From the NCBI RefSeq assembly GCF_024519155.1, contig NZ_JANIFJ010000008.1:83924-147923 (forward strand): DNA of 64,000 nt, in the 5' to 3' direction. Both the position numbers and the translations under genes were made by a program. Origin of the DNA: Mangrovibrevibacter kandeliae. GTDB taxonomy: Bacteria > Pseudomonadota > Alphaproteobacteria > Rhizobiales > Rhizobiaceae. Below are positions 1 to 8,713 of the stretch, piece after piece. How positions within the stretch are numbered: the first letter of the stretch is position 1; the number at the start of each line of letters is the position of its first letter. The notes beneath the pieces were generated by a model. The model worked only from the letters and a program-made list of their open reading frames with translations, made no database searches and had not been told where the DNA came from.

Positions 1-1572
1 GCAGGCCATCAGAACCGTCGAACAGACGCTGGCCGTCGAGTTCGAGCCTCCCGACACCGGCGCCGGCGGGAGCATCGTGTCGCCCACCTCGATCTCGACC
101 TTCTCGACCTCCGTGCCGAGCTCCTCGGCCGCCATCTGGGAGGCGACGGTGCGAACTCCAGTGCCGATCTCGTGTGTGGCCGTCTGCACCCGGACGCGGC
201 CATCCGCGTGGAGCGTCACGCGTGCCGTGGAGGCGGCGACGTTGGTCGGGTAGATCGCCGTCGCGCAGCCCATGCCGATCAGCCAGTCGCCGTCGCGCAT
301 CGACTTCGGCGCGGGATTGCGGGACGACCAGCCGAAGGCTTTTGCCGCCGCGTCGTAGCAGGGCATGACGGCGCGGGACGAGAAGGGCTTGCCCTTGATC
401 GGCTCCTTCATCGTGTCGTTGACCCGCCGGAACTCCACGGGGTCCATGCCGAGCTTCTCGGCCATCTCGTCCATCGCCGTCTCGAGCGCGAAGACGTAGG
501 GCAACTCCGGCGGCGAGCGCATGTAGCCGGGCGTCTGCCGATCGAGCTTGACGATGCTCACCTTGCTGGCAACGGCGCCGTAGCCGTACATCTTGGTGGT
601 CGTCTCGATGCCGCCGACGACATAGTTATCGACGCGCGAGCACAGCTCCCACCCTTCGTGGCTGAAGGCCGTGATCTTGCCGTCCCGGTTCGCTCCCATC
701 TTCACCTGCTGGCGCGTCGCGGCCCGATAGCTGGCCGTGGTGAAGCCCTGCTGGCGGGTGACGACGCAGCGGATCGGCCGGCCGAACTTCCTCGCCGCAA
801 GTGCCACGATCGCCGTGCGTGGCGTCATCGGACCCTTCGAGCCGAAGCCGCCGCCGACATAGTGGCTGAGGACGCGCACCTTCGAGGCATCCATCTTCAG
901 CTGCTTGGCGACGGCCGACCGGAAGCCGTAGACGTTCTGTGACGGCTCGTAGATGGTCAGCTCCTCGCCGCTCCAGACCGCCGTGGTCGAGAACAGCTCG
1001 ATCGGGTTGTGGTGCTGCGTCGGCGTGCGGAATTCAGCCTCGAAGGTCACAGGCGCAGCCGCAAAGGCGGCGGCGAAGTCGCCGACGGCTGGATACTCCT
1101 TGATGCGCTCGGTGTTGCCTTTGGCCTCGATCACCTCGGCGCCGTCGGAGTCGAGCGAGGCGGTCGGTGTCTGCACATCGTATTCGGCGGTGACCTTAAA
1201 GGCCGCCTCCTGCGCCGCCTCCAGCGTGTTGGCGACGACGAGCGCCATGATCTGGCCGTCGTGCCAGATCTTCTTCTCGTGCAGAGGGCCAAGCGAGGTG
1301 TAACTGGCATTGCCGAATTCGGGCGGCGCGATCTCCGCGACGTCGCCGTAGCTGAGGATGCCGATCACGCCCGGCACGCCACGCGCCTGTTCGAGATCGA
1401 CAGTGTTGACCTCGCCGCGGGCGATGTCGCTGGTGACGAGCAGGCCGTAGGCGAGATTGTTGACCGGTTCGTCGGCGGCATAGCGCGCTGCGCCGGTGAC
1501 TTTCAGCCGCGCGTCGACGCGCGGAACGGGCTTGCCCTGATTGGTCTGGGGCTCAGGTGCTGCGGCGCTCAT
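1..1572 (-). CDS. paoC: Aldehyde oxidase/xanthine dehydrogenase family molybdopterin-binding subunit (PaoC-like), 3' end outside window
   Basis: Large catalytic subunit of a molybdenum hydroxylase that oxidises aldehydes or N-heterocycles at a Mo-cytosine dinucleotide cofactor. The 524 codons inside the window start at ATG 1572 (MSAAAPEPQ) and run off the left edge; family members are about 730 residues, so roughly 200 C-terminal residues are missing. Visible family signals are the N-terminal RVDARLKVTGAARYAAD stretch and the GGGFGSKG molybdopterin-contact motif in the middle of the visible part. It starts 1 nt after the FAD subunit stop, so it is the third gene of a paoABC/yagTSR-type operon. 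The catalytic Glu near the C-terminus cannot be seen. The substrate is unknown; E. coli PaoABC acts on aromatic aldehydes in the periplasm, and the Tat signal on the partner subunit (2599-3231) agrees with export. Confidence 0.88.
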   Translation of the reverse strand, partial: MSAAAPEPQTNQGKPVPRVDARLKVTGAARYAADEPVNNLAYGLLVTSDIARGEVNTVDLEQARGVPGVIGILSYGDVAEIAPPEFGNASYTSLGPLHEKKIWHDGQIMALVVANTLEAAQEAAFKVTAEYDVQTPTASLDSDGAEVIEAKGNTERIKEYPAVGDFAAAFAAAPVTFEAEFRTPTQHHNPIELFSTTAVWSGEELTIYEPSQNVYGFRSAVAKQLKMDASKVRVLSHYVGGGFGSKGPMTPRTAIVALAARKFGRPIRCVVTRQQGFTTASYRAATRQQVKMGANRDGKITAFSHEGWELCSRVDNYVVGGIETTTKMYGYGAVASKVSIVKLDRQTPGYMRSPPELPYVFALETAMDEMAEKLGMDPVEFRRVNDTMKEPIKGKPFSSRAVMPCYDAAAKAFGWSSRNPAPKSMRDGDWLIGMGCATAIYPTNVAASTARVTLHADGRVRVQTATHEIGTGVRTVASQMAAEELGTEVEKVEIEVGDTMLPPAPVSGGSNSTASVCSTVLMAC

Positions 1573-1573
1573 G

Positions 1574-2596
1574 TCAAACGTCCATGGCTTGGGTTTCGAG
1601 GAGGGCACGCACGAGGGTCTCCTTGCCGATGGGCACTTTGTAGCCGTTGTGCTCGCGCGTGCGGGCCTGCGCGAAGGCAGCGTCGGCGGCCCTGCGGGCG
1701 AGCGTCTCGTCAAGCGGCTGGCCAACCAGAAGCTGCTCGGCCTCATGCGCGCGCCACGGCACCGTGGCGACGCCGCCGAGCGCGATGCGCACGTCCTTCA
1801 CCGTGGCACCGTCGAGGTCGAGGGCGATCGCCGCGGAGGCGAGGGCGAACTGGTAAGACTCGCGGTCGCGGGTTTTCACGTAGCGCGAACGCCGGGTGTG
1901 TGGGCCGGCCGGAACGACATAGCCGGTGATCAGCTCTCCCGGGGCGAGTCCCGTCTCCACGTTCGGCGTGCCGCCCGGCTGGCGGTGCAACTCGGAGAAG
2001 GCGATCGTCCGGCGGCGCTGCGGGCCCATGATCTCCACCCTGGCATCGAGCGCGATCAGCGCCTGGGCGAAATCGCCGGGATAGGTGGCGATGCAGGCGT
2101 CGCTGACGCCCAGCACGGCGTGGCGACGATTGAACCCGTCGAGCGCGGAGCAGCCGGAACCGGGCTGGCGCTTGTTGCACGGGAACGAGGCTTCTCGGAA
2201 ATACTCACAGCGCGTGCGCTGCAGGACGTTGCCCCCGAGCGACGCCATGTTGCGGATCTGACGGGTCGCGGCGAGCTTCAAGGTGTCGTGGATCACCGGG
2301 TAGTCGCTGCGGATCACCGGATGGTCCTCGGCCTCGGCCATCCGGACGAGGGCGCCGATCCTCAGACCAGCAGAATCGGCCTCGATGTGGCCGTACGCGG
2401 AGGGCGAGAGCTCATTGATGTCGATCAGGACGTCCGGGCGCGTGACGTTGAGGCGCATGTAGTCGGACATGTTGGTCCCGCCGGCGACGAACTGCGCGGC
2501 AGCCTCCGTCGGCGGTCTCCTGACGCCGGGACCCGGATTGCCGGCTTCGACCGCGGCCTGCTCGCTCGACGCGCGCTGGTAGGCGAAAGGATGCAT
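1574..2596 (-). CDS. paoB: FAD-binding subunit of PaoABC-type aldehyde oxidase with extra [4Fe-4S] cysteines
   Basis: 340-residue medium subunit that passes electrons from the Fe-S centres to FAD. It begins MHPFAYQRAS, the usual start of the YagS/PaoB family; the frame is open upstream, but ATG 2596 lies 2 nt after the stop of the 2Fe-2S gene and fits the family. FAD-binding signals are FVAGGTN (37-43) and ASLGGNVLQRTRC (118-130). Cys130, Cys140, Cys149 and Cys168 match the spacing of the insertion that binds an extra [4Fe-4S] cluster in E. coli PaoB, which separates this branch from ordinary xanthine dehydrogenases. Middle gene of the three-gene operon; needs the Mo and 2Fe-2S subunits. Confidence 0.9.
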   Translation of the reverse strand: MHPFAYQRASSEQAAVEAGNPGPGVRRPPTEAAAQFVAGGTNMSDYMRLNVTRPDVLIDINELSPSAYGHIEADSAGLRIGALVRMAEAEDHPVIRSDYPVIHDTLKLAATRQIRNMASLGGNVLQRTRCEYFREASFPCNKRQPGSGCSALDGFNRRHAVLGVSDACIATYPGDFAQALIALDARVEIMGPQRRRTIAFSELHRQPGGTPNVETGLAPGELITGYVVPAGPHTRRSRYVKTRDRESYQFALASAAIALDLDGATVKDVRIALGGVATVPWRAHEAEQLLVGQPLDETLARRAADAAFAQARTREHNGYKVPIGKETLVRALLETQAMDV

Positions 2597-2598
2597 CG

Positions 2599-3231
2599 TC
2601 AGCCCTCCCTGATGGCGTCTCTCGCCTGCTTCACGGCGGCGACGATGTTGGGGTAGGCGGCGCACCGGCAGAGATTGCCGCTCATGAACTCGCGGATGTC
2701 GTCGTCATTCTCGGCGTGACCTTCCTTCACGCAGGCGACGGCTGACATGATCTGGCCGGGGGTGCAGTAGCCGCACTGGAAGGCGTCCTGGTCGACGAAG
2801 GCCTGCTGCATCGGGTGGAGGTCGCCGGCAGGCGCTGCGAGACCTTCGATGGTGGTGATCTCGTGACCCTCGGCCATCACGGCGAAGCTCATGCAGGAGA
2901 GGGCCCGCTTGCCGTCGATGTGGACCGTGCACGCGCCGCACTGGCCGTGGTCGCAGCCCTTTTTAGTCCCGGTCAGCCGCAGGTGATCGCGAAGCGCATC
3001 GAGAAGGCTCGTGCGCGCGTCGAGCCCGATTTCGTGGGTCTGGCCGTTGACGCTGAGGGTCACCGGCCGCGGGGTCCTTGGATTGACGCCGGCTGCAGGC
3101 GTCGCCTCAGAAGTCTGTGCCTCTGCGCCACGTGCGACGACCGCAGCCGTCGCACCGGTTGCCGCAGCGGTGAGGAAGCCGCGTCGATGCAGCGAAAGGC
3201 GGCTCTTTCCCGTCCCGGGGTGATCTGCCAT
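2599..3231 (-). CDS. paoA: 2Fe-2S subunit of PaoABC-type aldehyde oxidase, Tat-exported
   Basis: 210-residue small subunit carrying two [2Fe-2S] clusters. A Tat signal is plain at the N-terminus: HRRGFLTAAA around residues 15-24, followed by an Ala-rich hydrophobic stretch and AEAQ near 39. The plant-ferredoxin-type cluster uses Cys93, Cys98, Cys101 and Cys113 (KGCDHGQCGAC). The second, helical cluster uses Cys153 and Cys156 (QCGYCTPG) and Cys188 and Cys190 (GNLCRC). It is the first gene of the operon and only this subunit has a signal, so the complex is probably exported folded as a unit, as known for PaoABC. No dedicated chaperone gene (paoD/xdhC) is visible; it may lie beyond the left edge. 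Confidence 0.92.
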   Translation of the reverse strand: MADHPGTGKSRLSLHRRGFLTAAATGATAAVVARGAEAQTSEATPAAGVNPRTPRPVTLSVNGQTHEIGLDARTSLLDALRDHLRLTGTKKGCDHGQCGACTVHIDGKRALSCMSFAVMAEGHEITTIEGLAAPAGDLHPMQQAFVDQDAFQCGYCTPGQIMSAVACVKEGHAENDDDIREFMSGNLCRCAAYPNIVAAVKQARDAIREG

Positions 3232-3393
3232 GGGACTATCCTTGCGTCTGGAGGAGCAGGTTTGGAATGCCTCTAGATTACGGCAAGATCCCGGGAAGAC
3301 GCGTCAATCAATCGTCATTGCAGCAGAGGGTTGCCCGGCTTCCGGCTCGAGCTAGGTGGTTAACGCCGAACTCGGAAGCAGTATCGCGGCTGC

Positions 3394-4125
3394 CTACATC
3401 GCTTCCTTGATGCCGCGCTTCACCAGCCACCAGTTCACCGGGTAGGCGGTCATGAAGCCGCACAGCATCGCGATCTGCATGGCGAACCAGAACTCGAAGC
3501 TCGCCACCTCCACCTCGGCTCCGAAGAGTCCGGCGAAGATCCAGAAGTGGGCGATGGCCATGAAGCCGTACATCCCGATCTGCCACGCGGTCAGCGACAG
3601 GGTGTCGGCCTTCACCGCCTGCCATAGGCCCTCGGCAGGGCTCAGACCCCGCATGGGCTTGATGGTGAAGTACTGGAAGGCGATGCCGAAGCCGAAGGCG
3701 AGGATGTAGTCGAGGATCCAGACGGCGAACATCTTCTCGGCAAACAGGCTGTGCCAGCCGAACCACACGGCGACCGTCGGGATAGCGAAGGCGATCCATT
3801 CGGCGCAGAGGTCGCCGAGGGCGCAGCCGCTGCCGCAATGGGTCGCCCCCTTGCCGACTTTCACGGCGAAAGGCGATGCCATGCTCGGCATCGGCTCGTT
3901 CCGCCGTTCGGCTTCCTGCATCGCGCGGTGCGAAGCCAGCTTGCCCCACCGACGATAGCCCCAGAGCGCCAGCGGCCCGGCATAGAGCGCGGATGCCGGC
4001 CACACGACGTTCATGATCCACATGTGCTGCGGGTCGCGCCACTCGTCGGCGGCGATCAGGACAGCGCAGAGGAGACCGGCGGCGACGGCGACGATCGAGA
4101 CAAGATGGAGCCAGGTGGGGATCAT
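3394..4125 (-). CDS. DUF4396 domain membrane protein
   Basis: 243 residues from ATG 4125 (MIPTWLHLVS). There are several hydrophobic segments: about 5-25, 38-56, a broad one around 110-150, and two near the C-terminus. The centre has the Cys/His-rich loop THCGSGCALGDLC (His96, Cys97, Cys101, Cys107) that marks DUF4396 proteins and could bind a metal or redox cofactor. Function of the family is not established. The frame is open further upstream to 4221, but those residues are charged and low complexity, whereas ATG 4125 opens directly into the first membrane segment. It is divergent from the GGDEF/EAL gene and not tightly linked to the aldehyde oxidase operon. Confidence 0.75.
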   Translation of the reverse strand: MIPTWLHLVSIVAVAAGLLCAVLIAADEWRDPQHMWIMNVVWPASALYAGPLALWGYRRWGKLASHRAMQEAERRNEPMPSMASPFAVKVGKGATHCGSGCALGDLCAEWIAFAIPTVAVWFGWHSLFAEKMFAVWILDYILAFGFGIAFQYFTIKPMRGLSPAEGLWQAVKADTLSLTAWQIGMYGFMAIAHFWIFAGLFGAEVEVASFEFWFAMQIAMLCGFMTAYPVNWWLVKRGIKEAM

Positions 4126-4284
4126 GAGCAAAGATCGCGGGAAAAGGAGGTCGCTTGGCCAATCCGCGGCGGCGCCGTCCGTTCCCAAGTGCGCTCCCTT
4201 GGCTCGGCGACGTCCCGCCACTCGCCCGTCAAGGCTTTTCTAACGCCTATCATGTAATCAGTGAGTGAAAGGGCGGGGGATCGC

Positions 4285-6147
4285 GTGGAGACGGAGCCGA
4301 AGACCACCTTGCTGAGCCTTCAGAACGAGATTCTGGAGGCGATCGCCACCGGCGTGCCCTTTGCCCGAGCCGCCGACATCTTGTGCCGGCGCGTCGAGGA
4401 GATGGTCCCCGACGCCCTCTGCAGCATCCTCCTCGTCGAGAACGGACGCCTGCAGCCGCTGGCCGGGCCGAGCCTGCCCAAGCACATGACGGCGGCGATC
4501 CAGGGCAGCCCGATCGGACCGACGGCCGGCTCCTGTGGCACCGCTGCGTTCCGGCGCGCCGAGGTTGCCGTCGTCGACATCGAAGCGGATCCGCTCTGGG
4601 CGGACTACAAGCAGCTGGCGCTCCCCGTCGGCATTTTCGCCTGCTGGTCCACGCCGATCTTCGGCAAGGACGGCGGCGTCATCGCGACCTTCGCCTTCTA
4701 TTACCGGGCCCGGCGAAGCCCCACTGCATTCGAGCGCAGCATCGTGCGCACCTGCGCGCAGCTGTGCGGCATCGGCATCGAGCATGAGCGGGTCCAGGCA
4801 CGCCATCACCGCCTGGCCTTCTTCGACCAGCTGACCGATCTGCCGAACCGCCGGTCCTTCGACCGGACGATTGCCGAGCGGCTGTCTCTGGCCGATCCGT
4901 CTTTCGGACTGCTGCTGGTCGACATCGACCATCTCAAGGCGATCAACGACACGATGGGCCACGTCGTCGGCGACCGCTTCATCAACGAGGTGGCGAACCG
5001 GCTCGCCCAGGTCGAGCTCGCGCAGGCCGCGTTCAGGCTCAGCGGCGACGAGTTCGCCGTGTTCATCGATCCCTGTCCCGACCATCAGTGGCTGCAGGTG
5101 GCCGCGGCGGCCATCCTCAGCCGGATGAAGGCACCCTTCGAGTGCGATGGCTCGATGATCGTTCCGCAGGTGACGATCGGCGGCGTCGTGTCCGGCGAGG
5201 ACGGCGACGATGCGGGAGTTCTGCGGCAGAACGCCGACTTCGCGCTGTATCACGCCAAGGCGACCCGCAGGGGCGGCTACGTGCCGTTCCGCCATGACCT
5301 GCGCACCGCGCTCACGCACCGCATCACCTCGATCCGCAGCGTTGATTCGGCGCTGCGCGAGGGCCGCACGGTCATGCACTACCAGCCCTTGGTGCGGCTC
5401 GACAGCGGCGAGATCATCGGCACCGAAGCGCTCGTCCGCCTGCGCGACGCCGAAGGCGCGATACTGGCGGCAGGCGAGTTTCAGGCGGCCTTCACCGATC
5501 CCAACATCGCCCACCGCCTGACCCGCCGGATGCTGACGCAGGTGGCGCAAGACGTGCGGCGCTGGCTGGATGCCGGCATTCCCATGCAGCGCGTCGGAAT
5601 CAACGTCTCGCCGGTGGACTTCATGCGCGGCGATCTCGGGAGCTCGATCCGCAGCGCCTTCGGCGCCCTCGACGTTCCGCTCCGCCACATCGTGCTCGAG
5701 GTCACCGAGGCCGTTTTCATGGACGGGACGAGCGCGGACGTGCTGCGTGCCATCAAGGAGCTGCGCGAGCAGGGGATGCTGATCGCGCTCGACGATTTCG
5801 GCACCGGCTTCGCCTCGCTCACCCACCTCCTGACCTTTCCGGTCGACGTCCTGAAGATCGACCGCAGCTTCGTCGACAGGCTGCTCACCGATCGTCCGTC
5901 CGCCGCAATCGTGGAGAGCATGATCGACATCGGCCGCAAGCTCGACATGCGCATCGTCGCGGAGGGGATCGAGTGCGAGGCGCAGGCACAGCGGCTGCGC
6001 GATCTCGGTTGCCAGCTCGGGCAGGGGTACCACTACGCCCGCCCGGCCGACGCGACGACGACGACGCGGCTGCTTGCCGCGTTCGCCCAGCGCCAGCCGG
6101 TCGACCACCTGCCGCGCCAGTCCCATCCGGTGCCGCTGCGGGCCTGA
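4285..6147 (+). CDS. GAF-GGDEF-EAL cyclic-di-GMP signalling protein
   Basis: About 620 residues. An N-terminal GAF sensor (first ~165 residues) is followed by a diguanylate cyclase domain and a C-terminal phosphodiesterase domain. The GGDEF site reads RLSGDEF (S-G-D-E-F at codons 253-257 from GTG 4285), a variant still compatible with activity; no RxxD inhibitory site is seen just before it. The EAL domain keeps EALVR (from codon 381), NVSP, LEVTE, DDFGTG, KIDRSF and VAEGIE, so phosphodiesterase activity is likely. No signal peptide or membrane segment, so cytoplasmic. GTG 4285 is preferred because a G-rich stretch (4268-4278) precedes it; GTG 4261 would add eight residues. The PilZ protein at 46142 is a possible c-di-GMP effector elsewhere in the window. 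Confidence 0.9.
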   Translation: METEPKTTLLSLQNEILEAIATGVPFARAADILCRRVEEMVPDALCSILLVENGRLQPLAGPSLPKHMTAAIQGSPIGPTAGSCGTAAFRRAEVAVVDIEADPLWADYKQLALPVGIFACWSTPIFGKDGGVIATFAFYYRARRSPTAFERSIVRTCAQLCGIGIEHERVQARHHRLAFFDQLTDLPNRRSFDRTIAERLSLADPSFGLLLVDIDHLKAINDTMGHVVGDRFINEVANRLAQVELAQAAFRLSGDEFAVFIDPCPDHQWLQVAAAAILSRMKAPFECDGSMIVPQVTIGGVVSGEDGDDAGVLRQNADFALYHAKATRRGGYVPFRHDLRTALTHRITSIRSVDSALREGRTVMHYQPLVRLDSGEIIGTEALVRLRDAEGAILAAGEFQAAFTDPNIAHRLTRRMLTQVAQDVRRWLDAGIPMQRVGINVSPVDFMRGDLGSSIRSAFGALDVPLRHIVLEVTEAVFMDGTSADVLRAIKELREQGMLIALDDFGTGFASLTHLLTFPVDVLKIDRSFVDRLLTDRPSAAIVESMIDIGRKLDMRIVAEGIECEAQAQRLRDLGCQLGQGYHYARPADATTTTRLLAAFAQRQPVDHLPRQSHPVPLRA

Positions 6148-6198
6148 ACGCCGCCGCGCGCGCGCCTGCCCGATGCAGCCGCCTTGCATATCCGACGA

Positions 6199-7815
6199 TC
6201 AGACGGGAGGGGCGGGGCCCCCGTTGCGCCCGGCGAGGACGCTGTCGAGCCAGGTGGGCGCCATCTGCGGCACTGCCGCGAGGAGCGCTTTCGTATAAGC
6301 CTCCTGCGGCCGCGACAGGACGTCGTCCCGGGTGCCGCGCTCCACGATGCGCCCGCGATGCATCACGACGACGGCGTCGGCGATCGCTCCGACGGTGGCG
6401 ATGTCGTGTGTGATGAAGAGCAGTGACAGGCCAAGCTCGCGCTGCAGGCGCAGCAGGAGCTCGAGGACGCTTCCAGCGACCAGCGGGTCGAGCGCCGACG
6501 TGATCTCGTCGCATACGAGAAAGTCGGGTTCGGCGGCGAGGGCGCGGGCGATGCAGACCCGCTGCTTCTGCCCGCCCGAGAGTTGGCCGGGCAAGCGGTC
6601 GAGCAGGCCTTCGTCGAGCTCGATCCGCCGCATCAGCTCGACGGCACGCGCCCGCTGCGCCTTGCCCTTCAGACCGACATAGACCTGCAGCGGCCGCCCG
6701 ATCGCTTCGGCGACGGTCTGGTGCGGGTTCAGGGCGCTGTCCGGGCTCTGGTAGATCATCTGCAGGCGGCGCAGCGTGTCGACGCTCCGTCGGCGCAGCG
6801 TCGGAGGAAGGGCGCGGCCGTCGAATTCGACCGTCCCGGCGTCGGGCGCGCGAAGGCCCGTGACGACGCGGGCGAGGGTGCTCTTGCCGGAGCCGGATTC
6901 CCCGACGACCGCCAGTGTCGTGCCGCGCGGCAACGACAGCGACACGTTGTCGAGCGCGCGTGTCGTCCCGTAGCTGACCGAGACCCCCGAAACGGCAAGA
7001 ACCGCGCCGCCGCCTGCCGCAGCGGGCTTCTGCAGGCGGCGAGGGGCGATGAGCTGGCGCGTGTAGTCCTCGCGCGGCCGCGACAGCAGCGCGGCCGTCG
7101 GCCCTTCCTCGACCAGCCGCCCGTGCCGTAGCACCATGATCCGGTCGGCGAGCTGGGCGACCACCGCGAGATCGTGGGAGATGTAGATCGCGGCGTTTCC
7201 GGCCGCCTTGACCACGTCGCGGATGGCTATCAGGACCTCGAGCTGCGTCGTCACGTCGAGCGCGGTCGTCGGCTCGTCGAAGACGACGACGTCCGGGCGG
7301 CAGGCCATCGCCATCGCCAGCATCGCACGCTGCAGCTGGCCGCCGGACACCTGGTGCGGAGAGCGCTCGCCGAACCGCCCGGGGTCGGGCAGGCCAAGCC
7401 GGGCGTAGAGGGCAACGGCATCCTGGCGGGCGGATTGGGGATCGCGGCCGTGGATCACCGCGAGCTCCGCATGCTGGTCGATCAGACGGTGCGCCGGGTT
7501 GAAGGCGGCGGCGGCGCTCTGCGCCACATAGGCGAGCCGCGCACCGCGCAATCGGCGCCGCGCCGCCTCGGGGAGCGCCAGGATGTCCTCGCCGTCGAGC
7601 TCGACCCGCCCTGCGGCGATGCGGGTTCCCGGCCGGGCATAGCCGAGGGCCGCGAGGCCGGCGGTGGACTTGCCGGCGCCGGACTCGCCGATGAGGCCGA
7701 GGATCTCCCCGCGCGCGAGCGTCAGGTCGAGCCGATGCAGGATCGCCGCGCCGCCGGCCTCGATCTGCAGGCCCCGCATCCTCAGGAGCGGCGGTGTGGC
7801 GCTCTTAGCGGGCAT
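6199..7815 (-). CDS. Dipeptide/nickel-type ABC transporter, fused double ATPase
   Basis: 538 residues with two complete ATPase modules in tandem, a fusion of DppD- and DppF-like proteins as in GsiA. Walker A motifs are GESGAGKST in the first half and GESGSGKST in the second; signatures are VSGGQLQRA and LSGGQKQRV; Walker B are VVFDEPT and LVCDEIT. Last gene of the four-gene minus-strand importer operon; its ATG at 7815 overlaps the end of the upstream permease gene by 11 bp, indicating translational coupling. It powers uptake of the ligand bound by the family 5 binding protein at 9687-11264. In the second module the usual DEP is DEI (CDEITSALDP), a variation often seen in this family. Confidence 0.93.
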   Translation of the reverse strand: MPAKSATPPLLRMRGLQIEAGGAAILHRLDLTLARGEILGLIGESGAGKSTAGLAALGYARPGTRIAAGRVELDGEDILALPEAARRRLRGARLAYVAQSAAAAFNPAHRLIDQHAELAVIHGRDPQSARQDAVALYARLGLPDPGRFGERSPHQVSGGQLQRAMLAMAMACRPDVVVFDEPTTALDVTTQLEVLIAIRDVVKAAGNAAIYISHDLAVVAQLADRIMVLRHGRLVEEGPTAALLSRPREDYTRQLIAPRRLQKPAAAGGGAVLAVSGVSVSYGTTRALDNVSLSLPRGTTLAVVGESGSGKSTLARVVTGLRAPDAGTVEFDGRALPPTLRRRSVDTLRRLQMIYQSPDSALNPHQTVAEAIGRPLQVYVGLKGKAQRARAVELMRRIELDEGLLDRLPGQLSGGQKQRVCIARALAAEPDFLVCDEITSALDPLVAGSVLELLLRLQRELGLSLLFITHDIATVGAIADAVVVMHRGRIVERGTRDDVLSRPQEAYTKALLAAVPQMAPTWLDSVLAGRNGGPAPPV

Positions 7816-8713
7816 GGCGGCTGCCGGCGACGTGCAGGATGTGATCGACCACGAAGTTGATCGCCACCGTCAGGATCGCGATCGCGGCCGCCGGCAGCAG
7901 GGGCGTGAGGTCGCCGTAGGTGATCAACGTGGCGTTGTCGCGCACCATCGAGCCCCAGTCGGCGGTCGGCGGCTGCAGGCCGAGGCCGAGGAAGCTGAGC
8001 GAGGAGATGAACAGGAAGACGAAGCAGAAGCGCAGGCCGAATTCGGCAAGCAGCGTCGGCGCGACGGCGGGCAGGATCTCCCGACGCAGGATCCACAGGA
8101 GCCCTTCGCCGCGCAGCCGCGCCACCTCGACGAAATCCATCGCCGCGACGTTCATCGCGACCGACCGCGCGATGCGGAAGACGCGGGTGCAGTCGAGCAG
8201 GGCGATGACGGCGATCAGGACGGGGATCGAGGTGCCGAAGATGGCGAGGAGCAGCAGCGCGAAGACGAGCTGCGGGATCGCCATCAGGACGTCGACGACG
8301 CGCGACATCGCCTGGTCGAGGAAGCCGCCGACCGCTGCGGCGAGCAGGCCTGCCGTGCCGCCGACGAGGAAGGCGATGGCGGTCGTCGCGGCGGCGATGC
8401 CGATGGTGTTGCGGGCGCCATAGATCAGCCGGGTGAGCATGTCGCGGCCGAGATTGTCGGTGCCGAGGAGATAGGGATAACCCCAGGGCTCGAATTGTGC
8501 GGCGACGATCTGCGACTCGCCGAAGGGCGCGATCAGCGGGGCGGTGAGGGCGACAAGGCCGTAAAGGACGATGAACGCCAGTCCCGCCTTGGCGCTCAGC
8601 GGCGCCTCGCGCACCAGGGCGAGGCCGCGCCCCCGAAGGGCGTCGCCGGCCGCCGCACCATCGCGGGGAGCGGCGACCAGCTTTTCGGTGCGAGTGTCGG
8701 CGCCGGGACTCAC
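7805..8713 (-). CDS. Dipeptide/nickel-type ABC transporter permease (DppC-like)
   Basis: 302 residues from GTG 8713, which overlaps the stop of the preceding permease gene in a GTGA arrangement. A hydrophilic N-terminal tail of about 35 residues precedes the first membrane helix (AGLAFIVLYGLVALTAPLIA), then the conserved LLGTDNLGRDMLTRLIYG segment of DppC-type permeases, further helices, and the EAA loop (FVEVARLRGEG) that docks on the ATPase. The frame stays open far upstream through the other permease gene, but that part has no membrane character and is an out-of-frame reading. Pairs with the DppB-like subunit at 8710-9702 as the inner-membrane channel. Confidence 0.9.
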   Translation of the reverse strand: MSPGADTRTEKLVAAPRDGAAAGDALRGRGLALVREAPLSAKAGLAFIVLYGLVALTAPLIAPFGESQIVAAQFEPWGYPYLLGTDNLGRDMLTRLIYGARNTIGIAAATTAIAFLVGGTAGLLAAAVGGFLDQAMSRVVDVLMAIPQLVFALLLLAIFGTSIPVLIAVIALLDCTRVFRIARSVAMNVAAMDFVEVARLRGEGLLWILRREILPAVAPTLLAEFGLRFCFVFLFISSLSFLGLGLQPPTADWGSMVRDNATLITYGDLTPLLPAAAIAILTVAINFVVDHILHVAGSRHAR

